The position numbers and the translations under genes were made by a program. DNA of 64,000 nucleotides, from positions 62,001 to 126,000 of the forward strand of contig CANMFM010000011.1 of NCBI GenBank assembly GCA_947497175.1. The letters run 5' to 3'. Each line of letters opens with the position of its first letter. Positions within the stretch are counted from its first letter, which is position 1. This DNA is from an uncultured Aquimarina sp. Its GTDB lineage: Bacteria; Bacteroidota; Bacteroidia; Flavobacteriales; Flavobacteriaceae. Positions 47,618 through 56,371 of the stretch are shown here, one piece after another. The notes below the pieces were generated by a model. The model made no database searches and had not been told where the DNA came from. It saw only the letters and a program-made list of their open reading frames with translations.

Positions 47618-48960
47618 TGTTATATAAATTATTTTTACAACAATGTATTCGATCCAAAGAAGTATGGATCAGCCTGATATTAATAACGTTATTAGGTGTC
47701 TTAGGAATTATTATTGGCAATAAACATCTAAAAAGACAACAGGATGCAATTGCTGAAGTAAAAACGTATCAAGAGGAACATTTTGACCGACAAGTATCGT
47801 TGCATAATGATGATTTAGGGTTATTATTATATTATGCGAATTTCGCCTATATCAATACCTTAAATCCATTAGCTGGATTGTCCATAGGTCAGTCAGATGT
47901 ATATCCTACGGTAAAAAGAATCACAATTAAAACCTTTGAAGCTCAAAAGTACGATACTGATTTGGTAAACCCAATGAACTTGCAGTCTGGTAATCTCGAC
48001 CTTTCTTTTGTGATCATTTATCTTTTTCCGTTGTTGGTCATCGTGTTGACGTTTAATGCAGTTTCTGAAGAAACAGAAACAGGTACGTGGAGGCTCATAG
48101 CTATTCAATCAAAATCTAAACTTGGATTCATTACCTCCAAACTTTTAGTACGATTAATACTATTATGTACCATATTGATCTTTCTTTTTTTTGTGGCAAA
48201 ACTAATCCTGAATTTATCTCTGGATGCTCGGTTTTTTTGGATGTTCGGATTGTCTATACTTTATATACTTTTCTGGTTTACGGTAAGCTTTTTTATCATA
48301 ATTTTTAAAAAATCTTCTGGTTTTAATGCGTTATTACTTTTATCCGTTTGGTTGGTGTTAATGATTCTTTTGCCAGCGGGAATCAATGCGTATGTAACCT
48401 CAAAATATCCTGTACCAGAGGCTTTAAGTACTGCGATAGCACAAAGAGATGGTTATCATGTTAAGTGGGATACCGATAAGCGTGCTACTATTGAGAAGTT
48501 TTATCAACATTATCCACAATTTAAAAGGTATGGATATCCTACTGATGGGTTCAACTGGTTATGGTATTATGCAATGCAACAGATGGGAGATGATGATTCA
48601 AAAGAGCAGCAAGAGGCTTTTAGTACTAAGCTTATATTACGAGAAAACGTGAGTAGTCAAATAGCATCTGTAATCCCTAGTATGCATCTGCAACTAGCTT
48701 TTAATCAATTGGCCGGAACAAGTATGAGCCAACAACAAGAATATCTAAATGCCACTGATGCATTTCACGAAGAATTGAGGCTGTTTTTTTACCCGAAAAT
48801 ATTTGAAAGTCAACTTGCTGATACTATAGATTGGAATCAATTCGTACCAGAATATTATAAGACAAAAACAACTTTAAAACCACTAAAAGCTATTGTGCCG
48901 CTTGTGGTAGCATCAGTGATTTTGATACTATTTTCGATACCAATGACAAAACGATTATAA
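47614..48960 (+). CDS. ABC transporter permease, DUF3526 type (second)
   Basis: A permease of 448 residues parallel to the previous one. The start at ATG 47614 (MMLYKLFLQQ) overlaps the previous stop; the upstream in-frame ATG at 47557 is rejected. The first membrane segment (ISLILITLLGVLGIIIG), the coupling string TGTWRLIAIQSKSKLGFITS and the following helices match its partner in layout. With the ATPase they form a heteromeric ABC-2 type system. Substrate unknown. The end meets the convergent M14 gene within 3 bp. Confidence 0.82.
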   Translation: MMLYKLFLQQCIRSKEVWISLILITLLGVLGIIIGNKHLKRQQDAIAEVKTYQEEHFDRQVSLHNDDLGLLLYYANFAYINTLNPLAGLSIGQSDVYPTVKRITIKTFEAQKYDTDLVNPMNLQSGNLDLSFVIIYLFPLLVIVLTFNAVSEETETGTWRLIAIQSKSKLGFITSKLLVRLILLCTILIFLFFVAKLILNLSLDARFFWMFGLSILYILFWFTVSFFIIIFKKSSGFNALLLLSVWLVLMILLPAGINAYVTSKYPVPEALSTAIAQRDGYHVKWDTDKRATIEKFYQHYPQFKRYGYPTDGFNWLWYYAMQQMGDDDSKEQQEAFSTKLILRENVSSQIASVIPSMHLQLAFNQLAGTSMSQQQEYLNATDAFHEELRLFFYPKIFESQLADTIDWNQFVPEYYKTKTTLKPLKAIVPLVVASVILILFSIPMTKRL

Positions 48961-48963
48961 TAA

Positions 48964-50016
48964 TTAGTTTAATGGTAAGGCACCTATATTCATAATAGTG
49001 TCATTTTCATTAATAGGGGGAGTGCCGATCATATATAAAATCATTCCACTTTGTGGTGCTTTTATATTTTCTAATGTATTGCCAAAAAAGTCGGTAATGT
49101 AACCAAGAGACTCTCCCTTTTTGATAAAATCACCGGCCTTTTTTTTAGTATAAAAAAGACCAATTGATTTACTTTTAATTGTAAATCTTTTGGTTATTAT
49201 TGTTGGTTTGATCTTAGTAGGTTTAGTAGTACTATCTAACATTTGAAGATGTTTTAGTAATAAAAACATTCCATTTTCAATTCGATCGGTTTTGGTTTTA
49301 CTGGGAATACCTAGTCTTCCACACTCAATATCTACTGATGGAATTTTACGGTGAAAAGCTTCTTGAGAGCAATACAAACTAGGTTTTTCGAGTCGCTCTT
49401 CTGTAATATTAAAAATAATTGAGTAATCAAATCCCATAGCCAAAGCCATTTCTCGTCCTTTTTTTGAAACTTCAGCTAGAGCATTACTGTCATACCACGC
49501 ATTATATGGGCGTAAATCTTCTGGTGCATCTCCGGCATGCATATCGACAAAAAAATTTGATTTGGCAATCACTTCTGTCGTAATGATATGTGCCATACGC
49601 TGAGTAATTGACCCCTGAGGATCTCCAGGGAAAGAACGATTTAAATTCTTTCTATCTAACGGATTTATAAACGGACTCCTTCCTAAAAATGCAGGAACAT
49701 TAGCGATTTGCACCAAAATAATGGTTCCGGATAATTGTTTAGGGTCAATTTTTTGATTTAATTGTTGAGCCGCAAGAATCGGTGGATATTCATAACCGTG
49801 TATTCCTGCGGTAATCCCGAGAACTGGTCCTGGTTTTGAACCATGAAATATAGTAACGGGAATAAAGGTACTGTCCTTCTTACTCATTACTGGGATCTTA
49901 AAATAACGCTTATTACCAGGTGTAATAGATTCATTTTGGAAAATGAAGGGTTTTTGAGCTATTGCAACAATAGAAGTAAGTACAAATGTGAATAAAAGAG
50001 TTCTAGTCTTAGCCAT
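48964..50016 (-). CDS. Exported succinylglutamate desuccinylase/aspartoacylase-like zinc deacylase (M14 fold)
   Basis: An exported protein of 350 residues with a signal peptide ending AIAQ. The zinc site of the AstE/AspA family is visible as GIHGYEYP (H and E of HxxE, about residues 73-76) and DMHAG (second His, about 159); the catalytic Glu is likely in SVDIECGRLG. The C-terminal beta domain (SIGLFYTKKKAGDFIKKGES) is typical. Substrate unknown. It is last in a leftward run behind the palindrome at 52216, 89 bp after the hydrolase gene, so linkage to that operon is possible. Confidence 0.83.
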   Translation of the reverse strand: MAKTRTLLFTFVLTSIVAIAQKPFIFQNESITPGNKRYFKIPVMSKKDSTFIPVTIFHGSKPGPVLGITAGIHGYEYPPILAAQQLNQKIDPKQLSGTIILVQIANVPAFLGRSPFINPLDRKNLNRSFPGDPQGSITQRMAHIITTEVIAKSNFFVDMHAGDAPEDLRPYNAWYDSNALAEVSKKGREMALAMGFDYSIIFNITEERLEKPSLYCSQEAFHRKIPSVDIECGRLGIPSKTKTDRIENGMFLLLKHLQMLDSTTKPTKIKPTIITKRFTIKSKSIGLFYTKKKAGDFIKKGESLGYITDFFGNTLENIKAPQSGMILYMIGTPPINENDTIMNIGALPLN

Positions 50017-50105
50017 ATAAACAAAGATAGCTATGCGAGAATATAATTAATAATTTCTCTTCGGATTATTCTCATTTTCCTAGTATTTCATTAGAAACAA
50101 GTTGG

Positions 50106-51062
50106 TTATCTTCCGTGTAACTCCATATTAGGTAGTTTATTAAGGTCTTTAACATAATAGTCGAAAAAGCTTTTGGTTTGAATAAAAAACTCTTTTCGGA
50201 ACTCGCTTATTCTGTGATCAGCTCCTTCAAATAAAATATAACGAACAGGATGTTTATATGCATACAATTTGTTCAATAACTCTAGTGATTCTGAAGCAGG
50301 AACACGCCAATCAGAACTGCCTTGCATTATTAATATTGGGGTCGTTTTACACATTTTATCCGCCCAGAATACAGCTGATCGTGCTTTGAGTTCTTTTTCT
50401 TTATTTTTATAATAATTTGGAATAACCTTGGCATATACATTTTCTTCAAAATCGGGTCTATGTACAAGATGTTCAAAAGCGTTAGCAGCTCCTGCAAGGA
50501 CAACCGCAGCTTTAAATTGACATGTCTTTTTGAGCGCAAGATATGTCATCATACCCCCTCTACTAGCTCCCTCTATACCTATTCTTGATGTATCTGCATT
50601 ATCGATTTCTTCAAGAGTATTAATAAGGCTTAATACATCATTTAAGTCCTTTCCGCCTCTTTCCTCTTGTCCTTGGCCACCATCATTTCCGCGATATTGA
50701 CTCGCTACAACAACATAACCCCAACTAGCGATTTTTCCTAAGAAGAAACCTACTCCAGTCTCATTCCATTTCCCAAACTCGCCAGTTCCTCCACGATTAG
50801 AAATAATACAAGGGAAACTACCTTTCTGAATAGGTTTAGCAATAAAACCTTTAATTTTAAGGGAATCAGAGAGGTAGGTAATTCGAAAAAACTCAATATT
50901 TTTAAGAGCCTTAATCATTGTTGAATCAGCCTTATGAATTTTATCCATGGTTGAATCACTTAAAATTAACCTTTCTTTTTCTATAATCTTCCCATTCTGA
51001 GCATGAGAAAGAAAACACTTCAAAAAGATTGAAAGCAGAAGTATTATTAATGCATGTCTCAT
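50106..51062 (-). CDS. Exported alpha/beta hydrolase (prolyl oligopeptidase-like, S9)
   Basis: An exported hydrolase of 318 residues, signal peptide ending LSHAQ. The nucleophile elbow is GASRGGMM (Ser about 168), the acid lies in MQGSSDWRVPASES and the catalytic His in EGADHRISEF. The NRGGTGEFGKWNETG and VASQYRGNDGG strings fit the acyl-peptidase-like S9 group. No beta-propeller domain is present, so it is the short form. It is 29 bp downstream of folE on the same strand. Confidence 0.83.
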   Translation of the reverse strand: MRHALIILLLSIFLKCFLSHAQNGKIIEKERLILSDSTMDKIHKADSTMIKALKNIEFFRITYLSDSLKIKGFIAKPIQKGSFPCIISNRGGTGEFGKWNETGVGFFLGKIASWGYVVVASQYRGNDGGQGQEERGGKDLNDVLSLINTLEEIDNADTSRIGIEGASRGGMMTYLALKKTCQFKAAVVLAGAANAFEHLVHRPDFEENVYAKVIPNYYKNKEKELKARSAVFWADKMCKTTPILIMQGSSDWRVPASESLELLNKLYAYKHPVRYILFEGADHRISEFRKEFFIQTKSFFDYYVKDLNKLPNMELHGR

Positions 51063-51091
51063 ATTGAATTTTGTTTTAGGATATACAACAT

Positions 51092-51766
51092 TTACGATAC
51101 ATCAAAAGGTTTATTTACAATCGAAAAGAATTCTTTTCTAGTAGCAGGTTCCATAAACTTTCCTCTATATTCGATTGTAGTAGTAAAACTGCTTTTGTCT
51201 TTAATTCCTCTTGAAGAAACACAAAGATGTTTAGCCTGTATAACTACAATTACATCCTCAGTTTCTAAAGTTTGTTGCAAATCTTTTAGAATCTGTAAAC
51301 AAAGTCTCTCTTGTACTTGGGGGCGATGTGCATAATAATCTACTAATCTATTAATTTTGGATAAGCCAATTACCCTTCCTTTAGGGATATATCCTACATG
51401 TGCAGTACCTACAATTGGCAGGAAATGATGCTCACAAGAAGAATTAATAGTGATGTTTTGTTCTACTAAGATCTTTTTGTATTGATATTTATTCTCAAAA
51501 ATGGAAGTTTTAGGGCGATTTTTAGGATTTAAACCATAAAATAATTCCTTAACATACATTTTTGCTACCCTGTAGGGAGTTCCAGAGAGACTATCATCTG
51601 TTACATCTAACCCTAGCTCCTTCATAATTTCTGCAAAATGATGTTGTATATTTTTAATCTTATCATCGTCAGAGGTATCAAAGGCATCTGCTCGTAAAGG
51701 CGTTTCGATGGTATTTGAAAAATGTAAATCTCCTGTTGATTCTATTTCTTCTCGGGTCATTTTCAT
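51092..51766 (-). CDS. folE: GTP cyclohydrolase I (FolE)
   Basis: Converts GTP to dihydroneopterin triphosphate, the first step to folate and other pterins. The zinc ligands of type I enzymes are present: C111 and H114 in SSCEHHFLP and C182 in KHLCVSSRG, so it is the zinc-dependent form. Length is 224 residues. The start MKMTREE at 51766 follows the MerC-like stop by 11 bp; the longer frame to 51811 would overlap that gene. Its placement behind a candidate Zur site suggests it is either a target or a spare copy kept for zinc shortage. Confidence 0.92.
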   Translation of the reverse strand: MKMTREEIESTGDLHFSNTIETPLRADAFDTSDDDKIKNIQHHFAEIMKELGLDVTDDSLSGTPYRVAKMYVKELFYGLNPKNRPKTSIFENKYQYKKILVEQNITINSSCEHHFLPIVGTAHVGYIPKGRVIGLSKINRLVDYYAHRPQVQERLCLQILKDLQQTLETEDVIVVIQAKHLCVSSRGIKDKSSFTTTIEYRGKFMEPATRKEFFSIVNKPFDVS

Positions 51767-51777
51767 TATTCCATGTG

Positions 51778-52179
51778 TTAATGTTTGCAACATTCTTGTT
51801 GGCATTGACAATATTTTAGATTAAAGACATGTAAAATCACTAATAAAGAAGATGCTACATAAATTGTTTCTTCTGGTACAGAAAAGATTGATAACTTTTC
51901 ATTAATAACAATAATAAATAATAGTAGCCAACTCATCCAAAAAGCATATTTCATTTTTAGTTTGGAGGTGGTTCTAGAGGATCTCCGAATAGCCATATAA
52001 GATAGGCCCAAAAAAAGAAAGTCTAACGATTTCCACCAAAAAGGATGTGCTTCTTCAGAAATTATTAATCCTGTATGCGCTAAAAATAAAAAAGGAGTAG
52101 CTAAGCAGTGTGCCAAGCATAAACTACTGGCTATGATTCCTAAAGTATCTGAGTGATTACGTATGTGAGATATGTTCAC
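51778..52179 (-). CDS. MerC-domain membrane protein with Cys-rich tail
   Basis: A membrane protein of 133 residues of the MerC/MerF type. A metal motif CLAHC sits in the first helix (IASSLCLAHCLATPFLFLAH), three more hydrophobic segments follow, and the tail is CQCQQECCKH, a strong metal-binding signature. Bacteroidota carry such proteins outside mercury operons. Lying directly behind the palindrome at 52216, it is more likely a zinc-uptake or zinc-handling protein than a mercury transporter; no other mer gene is present. Confidence 0.82.
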   Translation of the reverse strand: MNISHIRNHSDTLGIIASSLCLAHCLATPFLFLAHTGLIISEEAHPFWWKSLDFLFLGLSYMAIRRSSRTTSKLKMKYAFWMSWLLLFIIVINEKLSIFSVPEETIYVASSLLVILHVFNLKYCQCQQECCKH

Positions 52180-52203
52180 AAGAAAAGGTATTTGTTTACG
52201 TTA

Positions 52204-52211
52204 CAAAGATA
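52204..52211 (-). promoter_or_regulatory. -7 element (TATCTTTG, minus strand) of the MerC-folE operon
   Basis: TATCTTTG on the minus strand is an exact TAnnTTTG match beside the palindrome; a TTG inside the palindrome is 17 bp upstream, so the operator covers the -33 element. Confidence 0.6.
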
Positions 52212-52215
52212 CTAT

Positions 52216-52252
52216 AATTTTATTAATGCAACTTTGTTGCTTTAATAAAATT
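52216..52252. promoter_or_regulatory. Candidate Zur operator 1 (37-bp palindrome)
   Basis: Arms of 17 bp (AATTTTATTAATGCAAC and GTTGCTTTAATAAAATT, one mismatch) flank TTT. The core GCAAC-N3-GTTGC is the same as in the site at 60601. It lies between the divergent MerC-folE and ABC operons and overlaps the -33 region on both sides. Fur-family proteins bind such AT-rich palindromes; a Fur-family gene is 10 kb away at 62330. Confidence 0.78.
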
Positions 52253-52277
52253 ATTTATTTTTAACCAAAATCATTTT

Positions 52278-52910
52278 ATGATCCGAACGACCTCCCTGCA
52301 GTTTACATATCAGAATACAAAAAATAATACCTTTTGCTTTCCAGATATTAATTTACCTGCAAAAAAGGACATATTAATTCTAGGACCTTCAGGTGTGGGT
52401 AAAACCACATTATTGCATCTTCTGGGCGGGCTTTTACCTCCTAAAGCTGGAGATGTGTTTATTGCAGATAATTGTTTAAACAGACTTACAAGAAGGCAAC
52501 TTGATTATTTTAGAGGACAGCACATAGGACTAATTTTTCAAAAAGCTCATTTCATAAAGTCGTTGACCTTGCTCGAGAATTTAAGCCTACGTGAGCGATT
52601 TTCTGAAAAGAAGGGTGATCGTTATCGAAAAGAAGAATTAATCGTACATCTGGGACTCTCAGATCTTCAAAACAAAAAGGTATATCAGCTAAGTGAGGGT
52701 CAACAACAGCGCCTTTCTATTGCCTTAGGCGTTATACATAAACCTAAAGTTATATTAGCAGACGAACCTACATCAAACTTAGATGATATTAATTGTAAAA
52801 AAGTGATTTCCTTATTGAAAAAAGAGGCTCAGATCTGCAAAAGTAATTTAGTAATCATAACCCATGATCAAAGAGTTAAATCACATTTCAACAAACATAT
52901 AATTTTATAA
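52278..52910 (+). CDS. ABC transporter ATP-binding protein, LolD/MacB type
   Basis: A cytoplasmic ATPase of 210 residues. Walker A is LGPSGVGKTTLLHLLGG (about 36-52), the signature QLSEGQQQRLSIALG and Walker B VILADEPTSNLDD. Next gene is its FtsX-like permease, 3 bp downstream. With the third gene it recalls the Zur-controlled PA4064-PA4066 group of Pseudomonas aeruginosa, thought to act in zinc uptake or zinc-linked envelope work. Confidence 0.88.
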   Translation: MIRTTSLQFTYQNTKNNTFCFPDINLPAKKDILILGPSGVGKTTLLHLLGGLLPPKAGDVFIADNCLNRLTRRQLDYFRGQHIGLIFQKAHFIKSLTLLENLSLRERFSEKKGDRYRKEELIVHLGLSDLQNKKVYQLSEGQQQRLSIALGVIHKPKVILADEPTSNLDDINCKKVISLLKKEAQICKSNLVIITHDQRVKSHFNKHIIL

Positions 52911-52913
52911 AAA

Positions 52914-54155
52914 TTGTTATACCTGGCGTACAAAAATCTGATTTCTAAACCTCTAAACACTTTGTTGAGTACTTTGTTATTGATGCTTAGCATTTCGTTG
53001 GTAACCTTTGTCTTACAGATAAAAAATCAGCTTAACCAGCATTTAGAAAATAATAGTAAGCCATTTGATATGGTTATAGGTGCAAAAGGAAGCCCTTTAC
53101 AACTTGTACTCTCCTCGATTTTGCATATCGATAACCCTACGGGGAATATCTCATTAGAAGAAGCCACACGTATTGCCAAAAATCCTATGGTCAGACAAAT
53201 GATACCCGTTTCTTATGGCGATAATTATAAAGGAATTCGAATTTTGGGTACGACATATGAGTATTTAGCTAAATACAAAGCAAGTTTACAAGAAGGAAGG
53301 TTGTATAAAAAACCATTCGAAGTAGTTGTTGGAAATGGTGTAGCAAAAAATAATAATCTACAAATAGGGGATACCTTTGTAAGCGCCCACGGTTTAGCCG
53401 AAAACGGATTAGAAACACATCATGAAAAACCTTTTATCATTACCGGAATATTAAAACCAACACGTACTATTGTTGATCATCTTATAGTCACTAATCTTGA
53501 AAGTATTTGGGAAGTACATGAACATAATGATGAGCAACACCATCATGAAGAAAAACATAAAGCGAACCATATTGATGAACATGGTAATCATAAAGATACA
53601 TATGGAGAAGCACGCCAAATTACGTCTTTATTAATAGAATTCAGAAATCCTTTTGGAGCGCTGCAAATGTCTAGATTTATTAATGATAAAACTACTATGC
53701 AAGCAGCACTTCCCAAATTTGAAATCGAACGTTTGATGAGGTTTTTGGGTGTTGGTTTTCAGGTGGTTAATGGTATTTCTATAACAGTATTATTGGTGGC
53801 GGTACTAAGTATATTTATAAGTTTAATCAAAACCGTAAGAGAAAGAAAACAAGAGTTAGCCTTGTTACGTACCTATGGTGTTCGTACCCTGCAGTTGATA
53901 AAATTGGTTTTTTTGGAAGCTCTTTTTTTATCTTTATTAGGAGCTACTTTAGGTTGGTTTTTAGGAAGAATAAGTATATGGCTTTTTTCAATTTTTACTG
54001 AAGATCTATATGGGTATCACTTTGTATTTAGCCTTCCTAATAATAAGGAGTTGATCGTTTTGTTAGTAGTGGTTTTAACTACTTTACTTGCAGCAGTATT
54101 AGCCTCAATGTCTTTATATAAATTAAATGTTTCTAAAACAATATCTGATGCATAA
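52914..54155 (+). CDS. MacB/FtsX-type permease with His-rich periplasmic loop
   Basis: A permease of 413 residues with a TTG start. One N-terminal membrane helix (TLLSTLLLMLSISLVTFVLQ), a large periplasmic domain and three C-terminal helices give the MacB/LolC topology. Residues 202-226 hold nine His among acidic residues (VHEHNDEQHHHEEKHKANH and on), a likely metal-binding loop absent from ordinary LolC/MacB. This fits a zinc role. It ends 8 bp inside the next gene. Confidence 0.85.
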   Translation: MLYLAYKNLISKPLNTLLSTLLLMLSISLVTFVLQIKNQLNQHLENNSKPFDMVIGAKGSPLQLVLSSILHIDNPTGNISLEEATRIAKNPMVRQMIPVSYGDNYKGIRILGTTYEYLAKYKASLQEGRLYKKPFEVVVGNGVAKNNNLQIGDTFVSAHGLAENGLETHHEKPFIITGILKPTRTIVDHLIVTNLESIWEVHEHNDEQHHHEEKHKANHIDEHGNHKDTYGEARQITSLLIEFRNPFGALQMSRFINDKTTMQAALPKFEIERLMRFLGVGFQVVNGISITVLLVAVLSIFISLIKTVRERKQELALLRTYGVRTLQLIKLVFLEALFLSLLGATLGWFLGRISIWLFSIFTEDLYGYHFVFSLPNNKELIVLLVVVLTTLLAAVLASMSLYKLNVSKTISDA

Positions 54156-54591
54156 AGTAGTTTTTCTAGTCCTGTTTTTTACGCTGTCCTCATTCTGTAT
54201 GTTTTCTCAAGAAAAATTGACATGGGATGATTTGGCCGATGTAAAATTTTATAATGTTTATAGCGCAGCTTATGACGACATTTTTTTAAAACCTAGATTT
54301 GGACCAATTATCAAGTCGTATCAAGGTACTCGGATTCGTATCAAAGGTTATTTTTTGGACTTTTCTATCAAGGAAGACGAATTTTATTTGATTTCTAAAA
54401 ACCCTCGATCTTCCTGTTTCTTTTGTGGAGGAGCAGGCCCAGAAAGTGTTGTTGAGGTTGTTTTTAAGCAAAAGCCAAAGTTTAAAATGGATCAGGTTGT
54501 AGAGATTACAGGTGTTCTGGAGCTTAACGTAGATGATGTAGATCACTGTAATTATATACTAAAAGAGGCTAAAGGCAAATTAATACAGTAA
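54148..54591 (+). CDS. Small exported OB-like protein of the ABC operon (DUF3299-like)
   Basis: An exported protein of 147 residues; start ATG 54148 overlaps the permease stop by 8 bp and opens the signal peptide (VVFLVLFFTLSSFCMFSQ). The mature part has beta strands (RIRIKGYFLDFSIKEDEFYL), a CFFCGGAGPESVVEV motif and VVEITGVLELN. It occupies the place of the DUF3299 gene in the related Pseudomonas operon; similarity to DUF3299 is my judgement by eye. The CxxC could bind metal. Confidence 0.68.
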   Translation: MHKVVFLVLFFTLSSFCMFSQEKLTWDDLADVKFYNVYSAAYDDIFLKPRFGPIIKSYQGTRIRIKGYFLDFSIKEDEFYLISKNPRSSCFFCGGAGPESVVEVVFKQKPKFKMDQVVEITGVLELNVDDVDHCNYILKEAKGKLIQ

Positions 54592-54650
54592 ATTGAATTA
54601 AAATCATACTTTAGCGGTCAGAAGAAAGGAGTAATTAAGTGCTATACTAT

Positions 54651-55445
54651 ATGAACAAAAGAACATACCATAATGGCCTGCTAAAAAGCATACTTTGTAA
54701 AAGCTTATTTTTAGTCACATTTATAATACTTCTCTTATCTTGTAAGAAAAAGGAACACCTTGTACAAGTAGAAGGAGTAAGAATTGAAATCAACGATGCT
54801 ACTCCTGGTCATTCGGGTGTTGAGGCTTTTATCAAACCATACAGGGCACATGTAAATAAGACTTTGGATAGTGTCTTGGCTTATGCGCCAGAGACATATT
54901 CTAAAAACGATGGGATCTTAAATACCGCCATAGGTAACTTAATGGCCGATATTATTTTAGAGCAAGCCAATCCTTTTTTTATATCAAAGACTAAAAATAC
55001 AATTGATATGGTACTATTAAACCACGGCGGAATACGAGCCCCAATTCCAAAAGGTAATATCACGGCACGTACGGCCTATCAGGTGATGCCATTTGAGAAT
55101 AGTATTATTGTTGTTGAGATGAAAGGCATCCGTATTAGAAAACTGATTGAGTATTTGCAAAAATCTCGAAAAGCGCATCCTATTTCAGGATTAAAACTGA
55201 CCGTTGATAATGATTTTAATGTGGTTAAAGCGTCGATCAATAAAAAGGATATTGAGGACGAAAAAGTTTATTTTGTTGCTACTAATGATTATCTGTATCA
55301 TGGCGGTGATGAGATGTATTTTTTTGAACACGCCGAGAAAACACATAAATTAAATTATAAAATTCGGAATGCAATGATCGACTATTTTAAAAAGGTAGAT
55401 ACGATCACACCAATAATAGATGATAGATTTTTGCAAATTAATTAA
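54651..55445 (+). CDS. Lipoprotein with the C-terminal domain of 5'-nucleotidase
   Basis: A lipoprotein of 264 residues (signal ending IILLLSCKK). The mature part is the substrate-binding C-terminal domain of UshA-like 5'-nucleotidases (NLMADIILEQANPFF, VLLNHGGIRAPIPKGNITAR, AYQVMPFENSIIVVEMKG, NDYLYHGGDEM). The metallophosphatase domain is encoded by the next gene, so an enzyme that is normally one chain is split, with the domain order reversed. ATG 54651 is preferred to GTG 54639. Confidence 0.85.
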   Translation: MNKRTYHNGLLKSILCKSLFLVTFIILLLSCKKKEHLVQVEGVRIEINDATPGHSGVEAFIKPYRAHVNKTLDSVLAYAPETYSKNDGILNTAIGNLMADIILEQANPFFISKTKNTIDMVLLNHGGIRAPIPKGNITARTAYQVMPFENSIIVVEMKGIRIRKLIEYLQKSRKAHPISGLKLTVDNDFNVVKASINKKDIEDEKVYFVATNDYLYHGGDEMYFFEHAEKTHKLNYKIRNAMIDYFKKVDTITPIIDDRFLQIN

Positions 55446-55456
55446 CAAAAATAGAA

Positions 55457-56371
55457 ATGAAACGAAGAGAGTTTGTAAAAAATACAGCATTAACAGCAGG
55501 TTTGATGACTATCGGAGGAGTTGGTTTATCATCTTTTTCTGCGAGCCAGGCAAAAAAAATAACAATTTTACATACAAACGATGTACATAGTCATATAGAT
55601 CCATTTGGTCCTGAAGAAGGTAGGAATTCCAACAAAGGAGGTGTGGCGCGAAGAGCAACCCTTATTGAAAATATCAGAAATGAGAACCCAAATACTTTGT
55701 TGTTAGACGCAGGTGATATTTTTCAAGGAACTCCTTATTTTAATTTTTATGGAGGCGAACTAGAATTTAAGTTAATGAGTATGCTTAAATATGATGTCGC
55801 AACAATAGGGAACCATGATTTTGATAATGGTATTGAAGGGTTGCATGCACAATTGCCTTATGCAGAATTTAAATTTGTTTCTGCCAATTATGATTTTTCT
55901 AATACAGTACTGGATACGTTGGTTAAACCTTACGAAATAATAGTAAAAGATACTATCAAAATAGGAATATTTGGTCTGGGAATTGCATTAGAAGGATTAG
56001 TAATGAAAGACCTATATAAAGAAACTAAATACCTTAATCCTATCGATATTGCTCAGGATATGAGTGCTATATTAAAAAATGAGGAAAAATGTGATTTGGT
56101 TATATGCCTGTCTCATTTGGGGTACGATTACAAAAATGAACCAAATAAAATAAGTGATTTGAGTCTTGCCAGAGCTACTGAAAACATTGATCTTATCATC
56201 GGGGGGCATACACATACCTTTCTCAAAGAACCAACGGTAGTAAAAAACAGAAAAGACAAAGATGTGCTTGTAAATCAGGTGGGTTGCTATGGTTTATATT
56301 TAGGAAGAATAGATTTTTATTTTGACAGCAAAAAAAGAAAAACTTCAGAAGGCAGTTCTATTATTATTTAA
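55457..56371 (+). CDS. Metallophosphatase domain of a split 5'-nucleotidase, Tat-exported
   Basis: A protein of 304 residues with a twin-arginine type signal (MKRREFVKNTALTAGLMTIG). All metal-site motifs of UshA-like enzymes are present: HTNDVHSHIDPFG, LLLDAGDIFQGTPYF, IGNHDFDNG, CLSHLGYDY and IGGHTHTFL. It binds two metals, often zinc or manganese, loaded in the cytoplasm before Tat export. It is 11 bp downstream of its partner domain. Confidence 0.88.
   Translation: MKRREFVKNTALTAGLMTIGGVGLSSFSASQAKKITILHTNDVHSHIDPFGPEEGRNSNKGGVARRATLIENIRNENPNTLLLDAGDIFQGTPYFNFYGGELEFKLMSMLKYDVATIGNHDFDNGIEGLHAQLPYAEFKFVSANYDFSNTVLDTLVKPYEIIVKDTIKIGIFGLGIALEGLVMKDLYKETKYLNPIDIAQDMSAILKNEEKCDLVICLSHLGYDYKNEPNKISDLSLARATENIDLIIGGHTHTFLKEPTVVKNRKDKDVLVNQVGCYGLYLGRIDFYFDSKKRKTSEGSSIII

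Noticed and set aside
51778..52179. Mercury resistance (MerC) as a function
   Set aside because: No merR, merA, merT or merP is present, and the neighbours point to zinc.
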